The notes: a model not told the origin generated them from the letters alone. A DNA stretch of 64,000 nucleotides from Lentzea albida (GCF_900111005.1 NZ_FOFV01000015.1:124001-188000), one strand, 5' to 3'. Positions 17,301-24,524 are shown, counted from the first letter of the stretch. Translations and numbers: made by a program.

Positions 17301-17376
17301 CCCAGAGAGCTGTGTCGAGAGTGGCCTTCAGGCCATCGCGTAGCGACGCGTAGCGCTCTCGACACAGCTCTCTGGG
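17301..17376. repeat. Perfect 21-bp inverted repeat with a structured loop
   Basis: The arm at 17301-17321 (CCCAGAGAGCTGTGTCGAGAG in two readable parts, CCCAGAGAGC and TGTGTCGAGAG) is the exact reverse complement of 17356-17376. The 34-base spacer itself contains a small hairpin TGGCC-TTCA-GGCCA and a direct repeat of CGCGTAGCG. No transposase is nearby. It could be a miniature inverted-repeat element, a recombination or transfer site, or a strong cruciform. Confidence 0.8.
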
Positions 17377-17461
17377 TGTTAAACGATGGCCGGGACAGGG
17401 GCGGCGGGGGAGCTCCCGTGCGGCTACCGTATTGCGACTCACCGATAACCCTTGCTGTCCG

Positions 17462-17620
17462 CGAACCCGCGACCTTGGAATTAGAGATCCACTTCTCGCG
17501 GCTGGTCGTGGGCTTCTGCCGCCGTGGCCTCTGATCTGCGCGGATCGCGAACCCGAGTCATCACTGTGGACGATCATTTGTGGGTGTCTGGCGTCCTTTG
17601 GTCTGGACAACCACTGGATT
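17462..17620. repeat. Left-arm repeat, copy B, with a degenerate att core
   Basis: It is homologous to 16919-17072. Its first part, GAACCCGCGACCTTGGAATTAGAG, reads in two blocks GAACCCGCGACC and TTGGAATTAGAG as a mutated version of the att core GAACCTGCGACC / TCGGGATTAGAG. It looks like a relic of an earlier att junction. Confidence 0.7.
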
Positions 17621-17767
17621 TGATCATGACCACCCTGGAGGGGCAGCACGGGCCATCACCTTTGGCAGGCCCTCGGCGCTGGAGGGGTGAACCGACACTG
17701 CGCACCCCTGTCGCTCCTGGTGGTGTCGGTCACACTGTTCAGGGCATGGTTGAGTAAGCTGCTGCCT

Positions 17768-19063
17768 GTGGGTAGAAGTGCGAAGCGCCGACACAAGCAG
17801 GCCAGCCGCATGTCGCGACGAGTGGCGAACTCTAGGCTGCCCGCTCCAGGGCGCGACTTCTTCGGGCTCTCCAAAGAGTCGGCGATCGCTCAGTCAGGGG
17901 TCCGTGCAGTATTTACCCCACATCAGCCGATTAGTAGCATGGAACTACTGTTCGGTCGCCAGGAAGAAGTTAGTAAACTTGTTGAGACTCTAAATACACC
18001 TGGGCAGCATGTTCTTCTATATGGCGAACGTGGCGTCGGAAAAAGTTCGCTGGCGAACGTCGTGTCCGAAGTTCTCCTGCATGCAGTGCAGCCAGCGATC
18101 TTCGTAAAACGGTGTGATCGCTCGGATAATTTCGAATCAATTATTCAGAAGCCACTTCGTGCCGTAGGTGCCGATCATCTTCTTCAACAGGTTTCTAGTT
18201 CGCGTGCAATTTCCAACAAGGATTCACTGAAGCTGGGCTTTGCTGAGATAGGAAACGAAGAGTCTCAGGACCTCGTGCATACCTACACGGTTTCCAATGT
18301 GATTTCACCATCGACTGCCGCAGAATCGTTGCACGAGCTCGATGGCTTGCTTGTTGTAGACGAATTCGACGCGATCGCTTCGGATGAAGATAGAAGTAAG
18401 GTCGCTGAGCTCATCAAGCACCTGAGTGACTCCGGATCAAACCTTAAACTGATGGTCGTAGGTATCGCCGAGACCGGAGATCAGCTGACGGCGGCGCATC
18501 CTTCGGTACAGCGATGTCTTCGTGAGACGAAGCTCAGGAGAATGGGACGAGCGGAGCTTGAAGAAATCGTTATTGCAGGTGCCAATGCGCTTCGCCTGCG
18601 ATTTGATACGTCAGTTGTTGAGTCGATTGTTCGCCTGAGTGCAGGCTATCCGCACTTTACGCATCTCCTGGCCTTGAAATGCGCTGAAGATGCAATCGGC
18701 GAGGGCAGCTTTCTGATTATGCCTCATGACTTGTCAAAGGCCATGGATCGCGCGGTTTCGGACGCCGAGGGTACACTGAAGCGTATTTATGACGATAGCG
18801 TTCGAGCGCCGAGTCCAATGTACCGACACATCCTCGCGGCCGCAGCATCGCTTGATTCAGATGAGTTCAGCGCAAATGATGTTCGGAATGCCGTTATTTT
18901 GCGGACCGGAGAAGACATCTCTCAAGGTTCTCTCAATAACTACTATAAGCGCCTAATATCAACTGACGGCACGACGATCTTGCGGCGGGCTGGCCGTGGG
19001 TTTTACAGATTCGAAGACCCTCGTATGCGTAGCTATATCCGGCTGATTGAGCGAATGGTGTAA
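17768..19063 (+). CDS. AAA+ ATPase with C-terminal winged-helix-like domain, AT-rich cargo gene
   Basis: The protein has 431 residues from the GTG at 17768. The start is uncertain: an ATG at 17810 or a GTG at 17687 are alternatives, and none has a good ribosome-binding site. Walker A is YGERGVGKSSLANV (about residues 85-98) and Walker B is LLVVDEFDAI (about 195). A sensor-like MVVGIAETGD follows, then a lid region with SAGYPHFTHLL. The C-terminal 90 residues look like a winged helix (SANDVRNAVILRTGEDISQG). The layout recalls Orc1/Cdc6-like or AAA_16 ATPases. Base composition is far closer to 50% GC than any neighbour, with A/T-ending codons, which points to recent acquisition from another source. 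The cellular role is unknown; defence or plasmid maintenance is possible. Confidence 0.8.
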   Translation: MGRSAKRRHKQASRMSRRVANSRLPAPGRDFFGLSKESAIAQSGVRAVFTPHQPISSMELLFGRQEEVSKLVETLNTPGQHVLLYGERGVGKSSLANVVSEVLLHAVQPAIFVKRCDRSDNFESIIQKPLRAVGADHLLQQVSSSRAISNKDSLKLGFAEIGNEESQDLVHTYTVSNVISPSTAAESLHELDGLLVVDEFDAIASDEDRSKVAELIKHLSDSGSNLKLMVVGIAETGDQLTAAHPSVQRCLRETKLRRMGRAELEEIVIAGANALRLRFDTSVVESIVRLSAGYPHFTHLLALKCAEDAIGEGSFLIMPHDLSKAMDRAVSDAEGTLKRIYDDSVRAPSPMYRHILAAAASLDSDEFSANDVRNAVILRTGEDISQGSLNNYYKRLISTDGTTILRRAGRGFYRFEDPRMRSYIRLIERMV

Positions 19064-19139
19064 CAACACTACTTAGTGCCGCTCTAGGCCCCTTTCTTGT
19101 CTACCTCTGTTTGATCGCAGCCTGTGTAGGCGCGCCTTT

Positions 19140-19229
19140 GCCCGCTGGCGGGCCAGGGTGGCGGAGCCGGGCCCCTGGCCCTTGCCAAGCGGGCTCAAGC
19201 ACAGTGGCGCGCGGCCCCGCAGGGGCCGC
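19140..19229. other. GC-rich, heavily folded intergenic segment between convergent genes
   Basis: Several inverted repeats are packed in 90 bp. GCCCGC-TG-GCGGGC lies at 19140-19153, an imperfect long-range pairing of GCCCGCTGGCGGGCCAGGG with CCCTGGCCCTTGCCAAGCGGGC spans about 19140-19196, and a perfect stem GCGGCCCC-GCA-GGGGCCGC lies at 19211-19229. The simplest reading is back-to-back terminators for the ATPase and phosphatase genes. A single-strand replication origin or transfer site of the element is also possible. Confidence 0.55.
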
Positions 19230-19259
19230 CTTGATGAAGAGAAGAAACTCTGGACACGC

Positions 19260-20072
19260 CTAGGAGTCAGAGCGCCAGCGGACCAGGACCTTGTCGTCAT
19301 GTTGCTTCGCCCTCGGGAGAAACTTTCCGGCTGGGTCGTCGAACTGCTCCCAGCTGTGAAGGCGTTGAAGTAGCTGAGCAAGCTCGGCACTGTCCATAAG
19401 GGCAATGTCCTCCCAGGACAGACCCAAATGGTCGATGACCCGCTGAGCGCCATCAGTCGCTAGGACGAGCCAGGCGACGTCATCGATTACGAAGTCACGC
19501 CGAACGGCCTCGCGTGAAGCGTCAGGTTGAGCCTCGGCGATCCAGTAGCCCTGGTCCGTGTTCCTGAGCTGACGCTCGTGGCGCTGAAGCTCGCCTAGCA
19601 ACGTGCGGTGCGTGTCGTCGTACCCTGCGCCGGCTTCAAGTCGCGACCGGTACTGACGTCGAAGGTCGGCCGCCGTCCGGGAAAGGCGATCATCCGTTAC
19701 ACGGTGAACAGCACCGTCAGCCGTCTTCACAACGGCCGTGCTGTCGCCAAGCGCTAGTAGCTCCAGGCGCGACTCGCGCTCACGGGCGAGCAGGACGGTG
19801 GAAGAAGGTCCATCTCCCGCCTTCACTCGCAGTTGGTTGGCGGTCGCGTGAATGGCTTCCCCTAGCGAGGCGCCAAGGTCCTCCGGGGAGCTGATCCGGG
19901 CTGAGATCTCCCTCATCAGATGATCGACGTACTCAGACGCATCGGCAGTGGCTGGAGTGAAACTCGACGCTCCGTCCAGGACGATTGCGGCGCTACCTGT
20001 TGTACACCAACGATCGTGTCCTTTCCCCGGCCCTCCTGGGAGTGACGCACCCTCGAATGACATCACTCCCAC
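19260..20072 (-). CDS. PP2C family protein phosphatase
   Basis: This protein has 270 residues. It has PP2C landmarks: an N-terminal segment with HDRWCTTGSAAIVLDGASS supplying metal-binding Asp, GPSSTVLLARE, LLALGDSTAVV, LVLATDGAQRVID and the final metal motif DDKVLV. It is a soluble Ser/Thr phosphatase of the bacterial type. The gene starts inside the upstream HTH gene (10-bp overlap), so the two proteins are made together and probably act together, for instance with the phosphatase acting on or signalling through the HTH protein. That coupling is inference. It is cargo of the AICE. Confidence 0.85.
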   Translation of the reverse strand: MGVMSFEGASLPGGPGKGHDRWCTTGSAAIVLDGASSFTPATADASEYVDHLMREISARISSPEDLGASLGEAIHATANQLRVKAGDGPSSTVLLARERESRLELLALGDSTAVVKTADGAVHRVTDDRLSRTAADLRRQYRSRLEAGAGYDDTHRTLLGELQRHERQLRNTDQGYWIAEAQPDASREAVRRDFVIDDVAWLVLATDGAQRVIDHLGLSWEDIALMDSAELAQLLQRLHSWEQFDDPAGKFLPRAKQHDDKVLVRWRSDS

Positions 20073-20902
20073 CTCCTCGGCGGCACTAGAACCTCGATGC
20101 TGGTAGGCGTAAGCCCGTCGAACTCGGTCGTGACAGCCATACTGAACTCGCTGTCGCCGAACCTGGCGAACAGCTCGGGCAGGTTGCGGGTGATGTAGTG
20201 AGCAGCGCCCACGGAGCCCGCGGCGTGAAGGCCGGCGATGTGCACGACGGTCCAGTTACCCAGTTTTCGCCGTGCTATGTAGGCGTGGTCGGCCTTGCGT
20301 GGCTCCGGCTCATCCATTGGAGAGAGGAACCGTTCGCCGGTGACCTCGTCGGTGAGGTACCACTGCACGTTGTCGCCGATGGTCATGCGCAAGTAGGGGT
20401 CGGCGGCCATGAGCTGATGCCCGATGTGCGCGGATGCCGGGCCGCAGATGACCACGGCGTCACTAGTGGGCTCCCACTCGTCACGCGGATCGAGGACGAC
20501 TCGCTCATTGATCGCAAATGCCAGCTTCTCCAGCTCTGCTGCAAGGTGGGCGCCTGTGGCGTCATCGGGTCCTGCGATGACGAGGTCGTCCCGCTCGCGA
20601 ATGATCCGGCCAGGTAGCGCAAGCGCAACTGGGCCAACACCGAAGAAGGCACGTTCAGGCCCTGGCGCACTGTTGCGGATCTGGGTGACCCGTCCCTTCG
20701 TGATGCCGAGCTTCGCCGCGATCTCGGTGTAACTCATGTCGAGTCGGGAGCGCGCTTCCTCGATTGCCGCCCGACGCAGCCGCGCAAGTTCGGTGGCTCG
20801 CTGCTGGTAGAGCGTGATCAGCTCTCCTGCTCGCTGGCCACGCCTGATCGGGTCAGGGTCCGTGCGCACAGCCTCGAACTCGTCCGGGTCAGGCGTCGTC
20901 AT
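20063..20902 (-). CDS. HTH DNA-binding protein with C-terminal Rossmann-like sensor domain
   Basis: This protein has 279 residues. Residues 35-75 form a sigma-region-4-like helix-turn-helix (MSYTEIAAKLGITKGRVTQI). The remaining 200 residues form an unfamiliar alpha/beta domain with two glycine-containing turns, DLVIAGPDDATGAHLAAEL and DAVVICGPASAHIGHQLM. A conserved-looking WYLTDEVTGERFLSP and a third turn TVVHIAGLHAAGSVGAAHYI follow. The pattern suggests nucleotide or small-ligand sensing. It overlaps and precedes the PP2C gene. Three iterons lie just upstream and are good candidates for its binding sites. I could not assign the C-terminal domain to a named family. Confidence 0.75.
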   Translation of the reverse strand: MTTPDPDEFEAVRTDPDPIRRGQRAGELITLYQQRATELARLRRAAIEEARSRLDMSYTEIAAKLGITKGRVTQIRNSAPGPERAFFGVGPVALALPGRIIRERDDLVIAGPDDATGAHLAAELEKLAFAINERVVLDPRDEWEPTSDAVVICGPASAHIGHQLMAADPYLRMTIGDNVQWYLTDEVTGERFLSPMDEPEPRKADHAYIARRKLGNWTVVHIAGLHAAGSVGAAHYITRNLPELFARFGDSEFSMAVTTEFDGLTPTSIEVLVPPRRWE

Positions 20903-20910
20903 GCCCTCCA

Positions 20911-21008
20911 GTTTAGCCCCCCTTGACAGCTTTTCGGGTCAGGCGTAGCTTGTGTTTAGACCCCCTCAACTAGAGGGGGTTCGCTCGGCCCGAAAGTTTA
21001 GGCCCCCT
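20911..21008. repeat. Three 13-bp iterons GTTTAGNCCCCCT spaced 42-43 bp
   Basis: Exact copies of GTTTAGNCCCCCT lie at 20911-20923, 20954-20966 and 20996-21008, all in the same orientation. The spacing of 43 and 42 bp is four helical turns, so proteins bound to all three would face the same side of the DNA. The middle copy is followed by its partial inverse (CCCCCTC-AACTA-GAGGGGG, 20961-20979). They span the control region between the HTH/PP2C pair and the rightward transfer genes. Confidence 0.85.
20923..20951 (+). promoter_or_regulatory. Consensus-like sigma-70 promoter for the transfer operon
   Basis: TTGACA at 20923-20928 is a perfect -35 box, followed after exactly 17 bp by TAGCTT at 20946-20951. 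The first iteron ends on the -35 box and the second begins three bases after the -10 box, so a bound repressor would cover the promoter. It probably drives the gene at 21026 and perhaps the genes beyond it. Confidence 0.7.
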
Positions 21009-21025
21009 ACACAAGAAGGACTCTC

Positions 21026-21358
21026 ATGAAGAACATGTCGATCATCCTGAGCGACCGTCGTCTGATGCTGACGGAGCTGCCGACGCTGAAGACGCGTGAG
21101 GTCGACGGCCACACCGAGATCGTGACGGACAAGGACGGTGCGCAGCAGTTCGTCGTGTCGCTGTTCATGAAGGCCAAGGGGGAGAAGGGCGAAGAGGTCA
21201 AGGTGACCCTCGGGACCGACCCCGGCGACGAGTTCGAAGAGGGCGACATCGTGGACCTGGTCGACCCTCGCGCGTCGTTCTACTCGTTCAAGAACGGTCG
21301 GGGCGAGACGGTCTCCGGCATCGCTTACCGAGCGATGGGCTTGACCAAGATCGCCTGA
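21026..21358 (+). CDS. Small soluble AICE protein, possibly OB-fold
   Basis: This protein has 110 residues, with AGAAGGA eight bases before the ATG. I do not recognise a named family. The sequence alternates short strands and turns (QQFVVSLFMKAKGEKGEEVK, VTLGTDPGDEFEEGDIVDLV) without a signal peptide or membrane span. That is compatible with a small OB-fold ssDNA-binding protein as found in rolling-circle replicons, but this is a guess from pattern only. It is the first gene after the iteron-controlled promoter and is followed by a hairpin (GTGACGC-TCTGC-GCGTCAC, 21373-21391). Confidence 0.7.
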   Translation: MKNMSIILSDRRLMLTELPTLKTREVDGHTEIVTDKDGAQQFVVSLFMKAKGEKGEEVKVTLGTDPGDEFEEGDIVDLVDPRASFYSFKNGRGETVSGIAYRAMGLTKIA

Positions 21359-21387
21359 TCTGCGCCCTGCTGGTGACGCTCTGCGCG

Positions 21388-21594
21388 TCACGTTCGGTCT
21401 GGCCCCCGTGACCGTCGAACCGCCTTCGTGAATCCGCGTCGGCAGGCGATGTTGTCGCACAGCGGGGGAATCCTTTGTTCTTTGAGAATTACATAGTGGG
21501 CCAATTCATGCCTTTTTCCGGCGTATTTCTCGCGCCGGGGATTCACGTTGACCTCCGGCCAGTTCGTTTGTCCGGTGGTCTTCGTGGTTCCCAT
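21388..21594 (-). CDS. Doubtful small protein on the opposite strand
   Basis: This is a 68-residue open frame between two rightward genes, with ATG at 21592-21594 and no clear ribosome-binding site. It reads as a basic soluble protein with a Cys pair in PPLCDNIACRRGF. Local composition is mixed and less GC-rich than the surroundings. It is either a real orphan gene in the control region or a chance frame; the 258-bp interval otherwise holds only a hairpin near 21373 and the ribosome-binding site of the next gene. Confidence 0.25.
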   Translation of the reverse strand: MGTTKTTGQTNWPEVNVNPRREKYAGKRHELAHYVILKEQRIPPLCDNIACRRGFTKAVRRSRGPDRT

Positions 21595-21617
21595 GAGGAA
21601 AGAGGAGGTGCACGATC

Positions 21618-21896
21618 GTGGCGATTCAGATCATCGAGGACTACAAGACCAAGAAGGCCCTCGAACGGTACGGCCACTTCATCGGCGCGATGGACACCCT
21701 GGAGGAGGGGTTGATCGAGGCCGGAAAGTTGATCGAGCGCGTGGACGACGCCAAGGCCGGCGCGGGGTTCTCACTGCCGACCAGGGACGAACTGGCGGCA
21801 CAGCTCAAGAAGGTCTACGAGCAGGTCGGGACGCTGCGGGCCAGGGCGAAGAAGCACGAGGCGGACCTGATCTCGCGCGAGTGGGCGGTGAAGTGA
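21618..21896 (+). CDS. Small helical AICE protein
   Basis: This protein has 92 residues and starts with GTG; AGGAGG lies about 10 bases upstream. It is predicted almost entirely helical and charged (DTLEEGLIEAGKLIERVDD, then VYEQVGTLRARAKKHEADL). It has no membrane span. The function is unknown. It is the first gene of the tightly packed rightward block and ends one base before the ATG of the next gene, so translation is probably coupled. Confidence 0.7.
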   Translation: MAIQIIEDYKTKKALERYGHFIGAMDTLEEGLIEAGKLIERVDDAKAGAGFSLPTRDELAAQLKKVYEQVGTLRARAKKHEADLISREWAVK

Positions 21897-21897
21897 C

Positions 21898-22080
21898 ATG
21901 TCGTACGCGGTGGACAACGTGCTGGACGAGATCGCGATCGGGATGAAGGTGCTGCGCGACACGACCAAGGGCATTCCGGACGTCGGCGGAATCCGTGCCT
22001 CGCACGAGCGGGCACGTAAGGCGGTCGGCGCTCTGGTGGTCGCACTGGAGGACGTGCGATCGAAGATCAGTGACAGTTAG
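21898..22080 (+). CDS. Small hypothetical AICE protein
   Basis: This protein has 60 residues and is helical, with IAIGMKVLRDTTKGIP and a basic centre (ASHERARKAVGALVVALED). The ATG directly follows the previous stop codon. The function is unknown. A short stem CGTGGAG-N9-CTCCACG at 22094-22116 follows it and separates it from the translocase gene, acting as attenuator or RNA-stability element. Confidence 0.65.
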   Translation: MSYAVDNVLDEIAIGMKVLRDTTKGIPDVGGIRASHERARKAVGALVVALEDVRSKISDS

Positions 22081-22093
22081 GAAATAGACGATG

Positions 22094-22116
22094 CGTGGAG
22101 GCGGCCTGGCTCCACG
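22094..22116 (+). promoter_or_regulatory. Hairpin upstream of the translocase gene
   Basis: CGTGGAG (22094-22100) pairs with CTCCACG (22110-22116) around a 9-base loop in the 94-bp gap before the tra gene. There is no T-run, so it looks more like a processing or attenuation element than a strong terminator. GGAAGG before the ATG at 22175 is the ribosome-binding site. Confidence 0.4.
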
Positions 22117-22174
22117 TGGACTGTGAACGCTTTTCTCGTGGGGTTGGGCTTCTCCCCAGGAAGGGCGATTCACG

Positions 22175-23533
22175 ATGAAGTATTCCAACCGCAAGACGGG
22201 TGTTGAGTGGCGGGCTTTGCTGTGGACGGCCCGGCACCCCGGCATGGTGGTGCTGCCCGGTGCCCTGGGGACCTCCACGGTGCTGCTCGGCACCTCGACC
22301 ACGGGCATGCTCACCGGTGGCACGTTGACGGCGTTGGGGAGCTGGTACCGGGCGCACCCGGACAGCTTCGACTACTTCGCGGCCCCGGTGCTGCGGGCGT
22401 GGCGTCGTCGCTGGTTCTCGCGCTACACGGGCAAGTGGTGGCGGGACACCATGCTGGCAGTCGACCTCGCGCCGGCGCACCGCAAGACCGGTGAGCACCA
22501 GGTCCCTCGCATCACCAAGCTGCGCTCCGCGGCGTCCTCGGTGGACACGGTGTACGTGCGGATGATCCCTGGCCAGACGGCGAAGTTGTGGGAGAGCAAG
22601 ACCGAGGAGCTGGCCGTCGCGCTCAACGCCGAACGGGTCGGGATCGAGCAGGTTCGCCCGCAGATCGTCGCGCTCGTCGTCCAGCGGCGGGAGTCGTTCA
22701 CCGAGGTCATCGAGGCTCCGGCGCTGTCGTGGGACGCCGACGCGGTGGACCTGGACAACGTCGTGATCGGTGAGGACGAGTACGGCAACGACTGGCGCGT
22801 GCCGGTGATCGGTCAGCACATCTTCGGCGCGGGTGCGACCGGCTCGGGCAAGGGCTCGCTGGTCTGGTCGCTGCTGCGGGCGCTGGCCCCGTTGATCCGG
22901 GACGGCCTGGTGCGGCTGTGGGTGTTGGACCCGAAGCGGATGGAGCTGGTCAAGACCGAAGGCATCGCCTACCGCTACGCGGCTGAGCCTGAGGACTGCG
23001 TCGACGTGGTCGAGGAGTTCGTGCAGGACCTCGAACGTGTCCAGCGGGTGTTGGCGGAGCAGGGAAAGCGGAAGTTCTCGATCTCGCGTGAGACCCCGCT
23101 GAACCTGCTGATCGTGGATGAGATGGGCGCGTTGCTCGGGTTCGGTGAGATCGCGGTGACCCGTGCGATGCGCAAGGCCATGTCCTACATCGGGACTCAG
23201 GGCCGCGCGACCGGTCACAGCATGTGCGGCTTCGTGCAGGAGCCCTCCAAGGACGTCGTCCCGGTCCGCGACCTGTTCACGGTCCGGATCTGCCTGCGCG
23301 TCACGAGTGCGGCACACGTGGACATGACCCTGGGCGAGAACGCGCGCTTGCGCGGAGCCCTGGCCGACGAGATCTCCAACGACGTCAGCACGGCCGGCAT
23401 CGGCTACGTGGTGCAGGAGAAGTCCCGCGTTCCTCTGCGCGTCCGAGCGTCCTATGTGGACGACTCCGAGATCCAAGAGTTGATCGAGTTCGTGACGAGT
23501 GGCCGTTCCAGCGGCCTGAAGGTGGTGGCCTGA
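22175..23533 (+). CDS. tra: FtsK/SpoIIIE-type DNA translocase for conjugal transfer (TraB/TraSA-like)
   Basis: This protein has 452 residues. Hydrophobic segments near residues 27-60 (MVVLPGALGTSTVLLGTST) would anchor it in the membrane. Walker A is GAGATGSGKGSLVW (about residue 220), Walker B is LNLLIVDEMGALLG (about 312), and an FtsK-like TQGRATGHSMCGFVQEPSKD follows. In pSAM2-type elements one such hexameric pump is sufficient for double-stranded DNA transfer between mycelia. The usual gamma-like winged-helix at the C-terminus is short here. A small membrane protein gene follows by one base, as in Streptomyces conjugative replicons. Confidence 0.9.
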   Translation: MKYSNRKTGVEWRALLWTARHPGMVVLPGALGTSTVLLGTSTTGMLTGGTLTALGSWYRAHPDSFDYFAAPVLRAWRRRWFSRYTGKWWRDTMLAVDLAPAHRKTGEHQVPRITKLRSAASSVDTVYVRMIPGQTAKLWESKTEELAVALNAERVGIEQVRPQIVALVVQRRESFTEVIEAPALSWDADAVDLDNVVIGEDEYGNDWRVPVIGQHIFGAGATGSGKGSLVWSLLRALAPLIRDGLVRLWVLDPKRMELVKTEGIAYRYAAEPEDCVDVVEEFVQDLERVQRVLAEQGKRKFSISRETPLNLLIVDEMGALLGFGEIAVTRAMRKAMSYIGTQGRATGHSMCGFVQEPSKDVVPVRDLFTVRICLRVTSAAHVDMTLGENARLRGALADEISNDVSTAGIGYVVQEKSRVPLRVRASYVDDSEIQELIEFVTSGRSSGLKVVA

Positions 23534-23534
23534 G

Positions 23535-23741
23535 ATGTGGAAGTTCGGTTTCGCCCTTTGGGCGTCGTGGCAGATGGTGCGCTGGGCCCTCGTCGGCGCG
23601 GCGGTGCTGTTCGTGCTCTACCTGTGGGGCGGCGTCAACGGCGCGTTCCTCCTCGCAGCGCTCGGTGTCGCCCTGGGCCTGTATGGCCTGAAGCGGACGC
23701 TGGGCAATCTGTACCGCCGTGAACTCGCGGACAGGCGGTGA
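23535..23741 (+). CDS. Small two-span membrane protein, SpdB-like by position
   Basis: This protein has 68 residues. The hydrophobic stretch WALVGAAVLFVLYLWGGVNG is followed by FLLAALGVALGLYGL and a basic tail. Size, hydrophobicity and its place directly after the translocase resemble spread proteins (Spd) that help distribute transferred DNA within a mycelium. Sequence identity to Spd proteins cannot be judged here. The ATG follows one base after the tra stop. Confidence 0.65.
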   Translation: MWKFGFALWASWQMVRWALVGAAVLFVLYLWGGVNGAFLLAALGVALGLYGLKRTLGNLYRRELADRR

Positions 23742-23746
23742 CGGCG

Positions 23747-24105
23747 ATGACCACGCCGCTTCGCCTCGCCGGACTCGGTTCGCCGGCGTCCTGGCTGACC
23801 CGCTGCTACGACCTCGACCGTGACCGGGTGCTGCGGCTGCTGTCCGAGGTCGACGGCAACACGCTGGCTTCTCGCTCACCGTGGACCGCGCGTACCGGCT
23901 CACCGACTCCCGCAACGCCGTCCGCGTCAACGCCGACGACCAGCAGGCCGTGACCGCGCTGATCGGCGCCGGCGTGCTGGTCCCTGGCCGGGGGGACTGG
24001 CTGGCGGTGGACGGCTGGCCGCCCCGCGACTACGTGCTGACGCTGTTCATCAGCTCCGCCACCGGCCGCGGCTTCCACGCGGAGCTGCTCGGGGGTGAAC
24101 AGTGA
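23747..24105 (+). pseudogene. Frameshifted AICE gene of unknown function
   Basis: Two adjacent frames read as one protein. The first gives MTTPLRLAGLGSPASWLTR through RVLRLLSEVDGNTL; after a -1 shift at about 23866 the next frame continues GFSLTVDRAYRLTDSRNAV and ends HAELLGGEQ at 24105. At the break the sequence is CTGGCTTC where CTGGGCTTC would restore the frame, so a single G was probably lost from a GGG run. The repaired protein would have about 119 residues. The stop overlaps the next gene's ATG. It may be a true null allele, a sequencing error, or a programmed shift; no classical slippery heptamer is present. Confidence 0.65.
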
Positions 24106-24524
24106 TGGCACGCCGTGGTCCTGTGGTCGTGGAGGTGCCTGGTCAGATCGACCTGTTCGGCGGGGACGTCGAGCAGTCCGAGGCTTCTCCCGCTCCCGGC
24201 CGGCCTATCGTGAAATCGGGGTTCGGCGGTAAGCCCGATGTGGTGGCCGAGGTGCTCGGCGAGATCCGGGACGGCCGCTACGGACGCCTGGACAGCAACG
24301 ACCGCATCGTGCGTATCGAGCGCGGCGAACGGTGCCGCTACGCCTCGGATGCTGAAGCTGAAGCGGTAGAAAGCCTGCTGGCGCAACGGTATGCCCAACT
24401 CGGTGCGGTCGTGGAGCTCCGACACGGAGTGATCGCCAAGGGCGTGTACCGGATCAGGCTTACGCCAGGTGGACGGGGCCTGCTGGAGCGCTGGTTCTCC
24501 CTGCGAATCAGGAAGCACCCATGA
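24105..24524 (+). CDS. Hypothetical AICE protein
   Basis: This protein has 139 residues, with ATG overlapping the preceding TGA (ATGA). The first 50 residues are Pro/Gly-rich and probably flexible. The rest reads as a small mixed domain (VVAEVLGEIRDGRYGRLDSN, then AVESLLAQRYAQLGAVVELR, ending in RIRLTPGGRGLLERWF). This could be a winged-helix-like fold, but the family is not recognised. The stop overlaps the next start by 4 bp. Confidence 0.65.
   Translation: MARRGPVVVEVPGQIDLFGGDVEQSEASPAPGRPIVKSGFGGKPDVVAEVLGEIRDGRYGRLDSNDRIVRIERGERCRYASDAEAEAVESLLAQRYAQLGAVVELRHGVIAKGVYRIRLTPGGRGLLERWFSLRIRKHP

Larger units (their letters stand above)
16942..17767. other. Gene-free left end of the integrated element
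   Basis: About 825 bp hold no gene I can support. They contain the two diverged arm repeats (16919-17072 and 17462-17620) and a 21-bp perfect inverted repeat at 17301-17376. The remainder shows stop codons in all frames and no clear coding signal. Integrase arm-binding sites or a transfer origin could lie here, but I see no specific motif for either. Confidence 0.6.
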
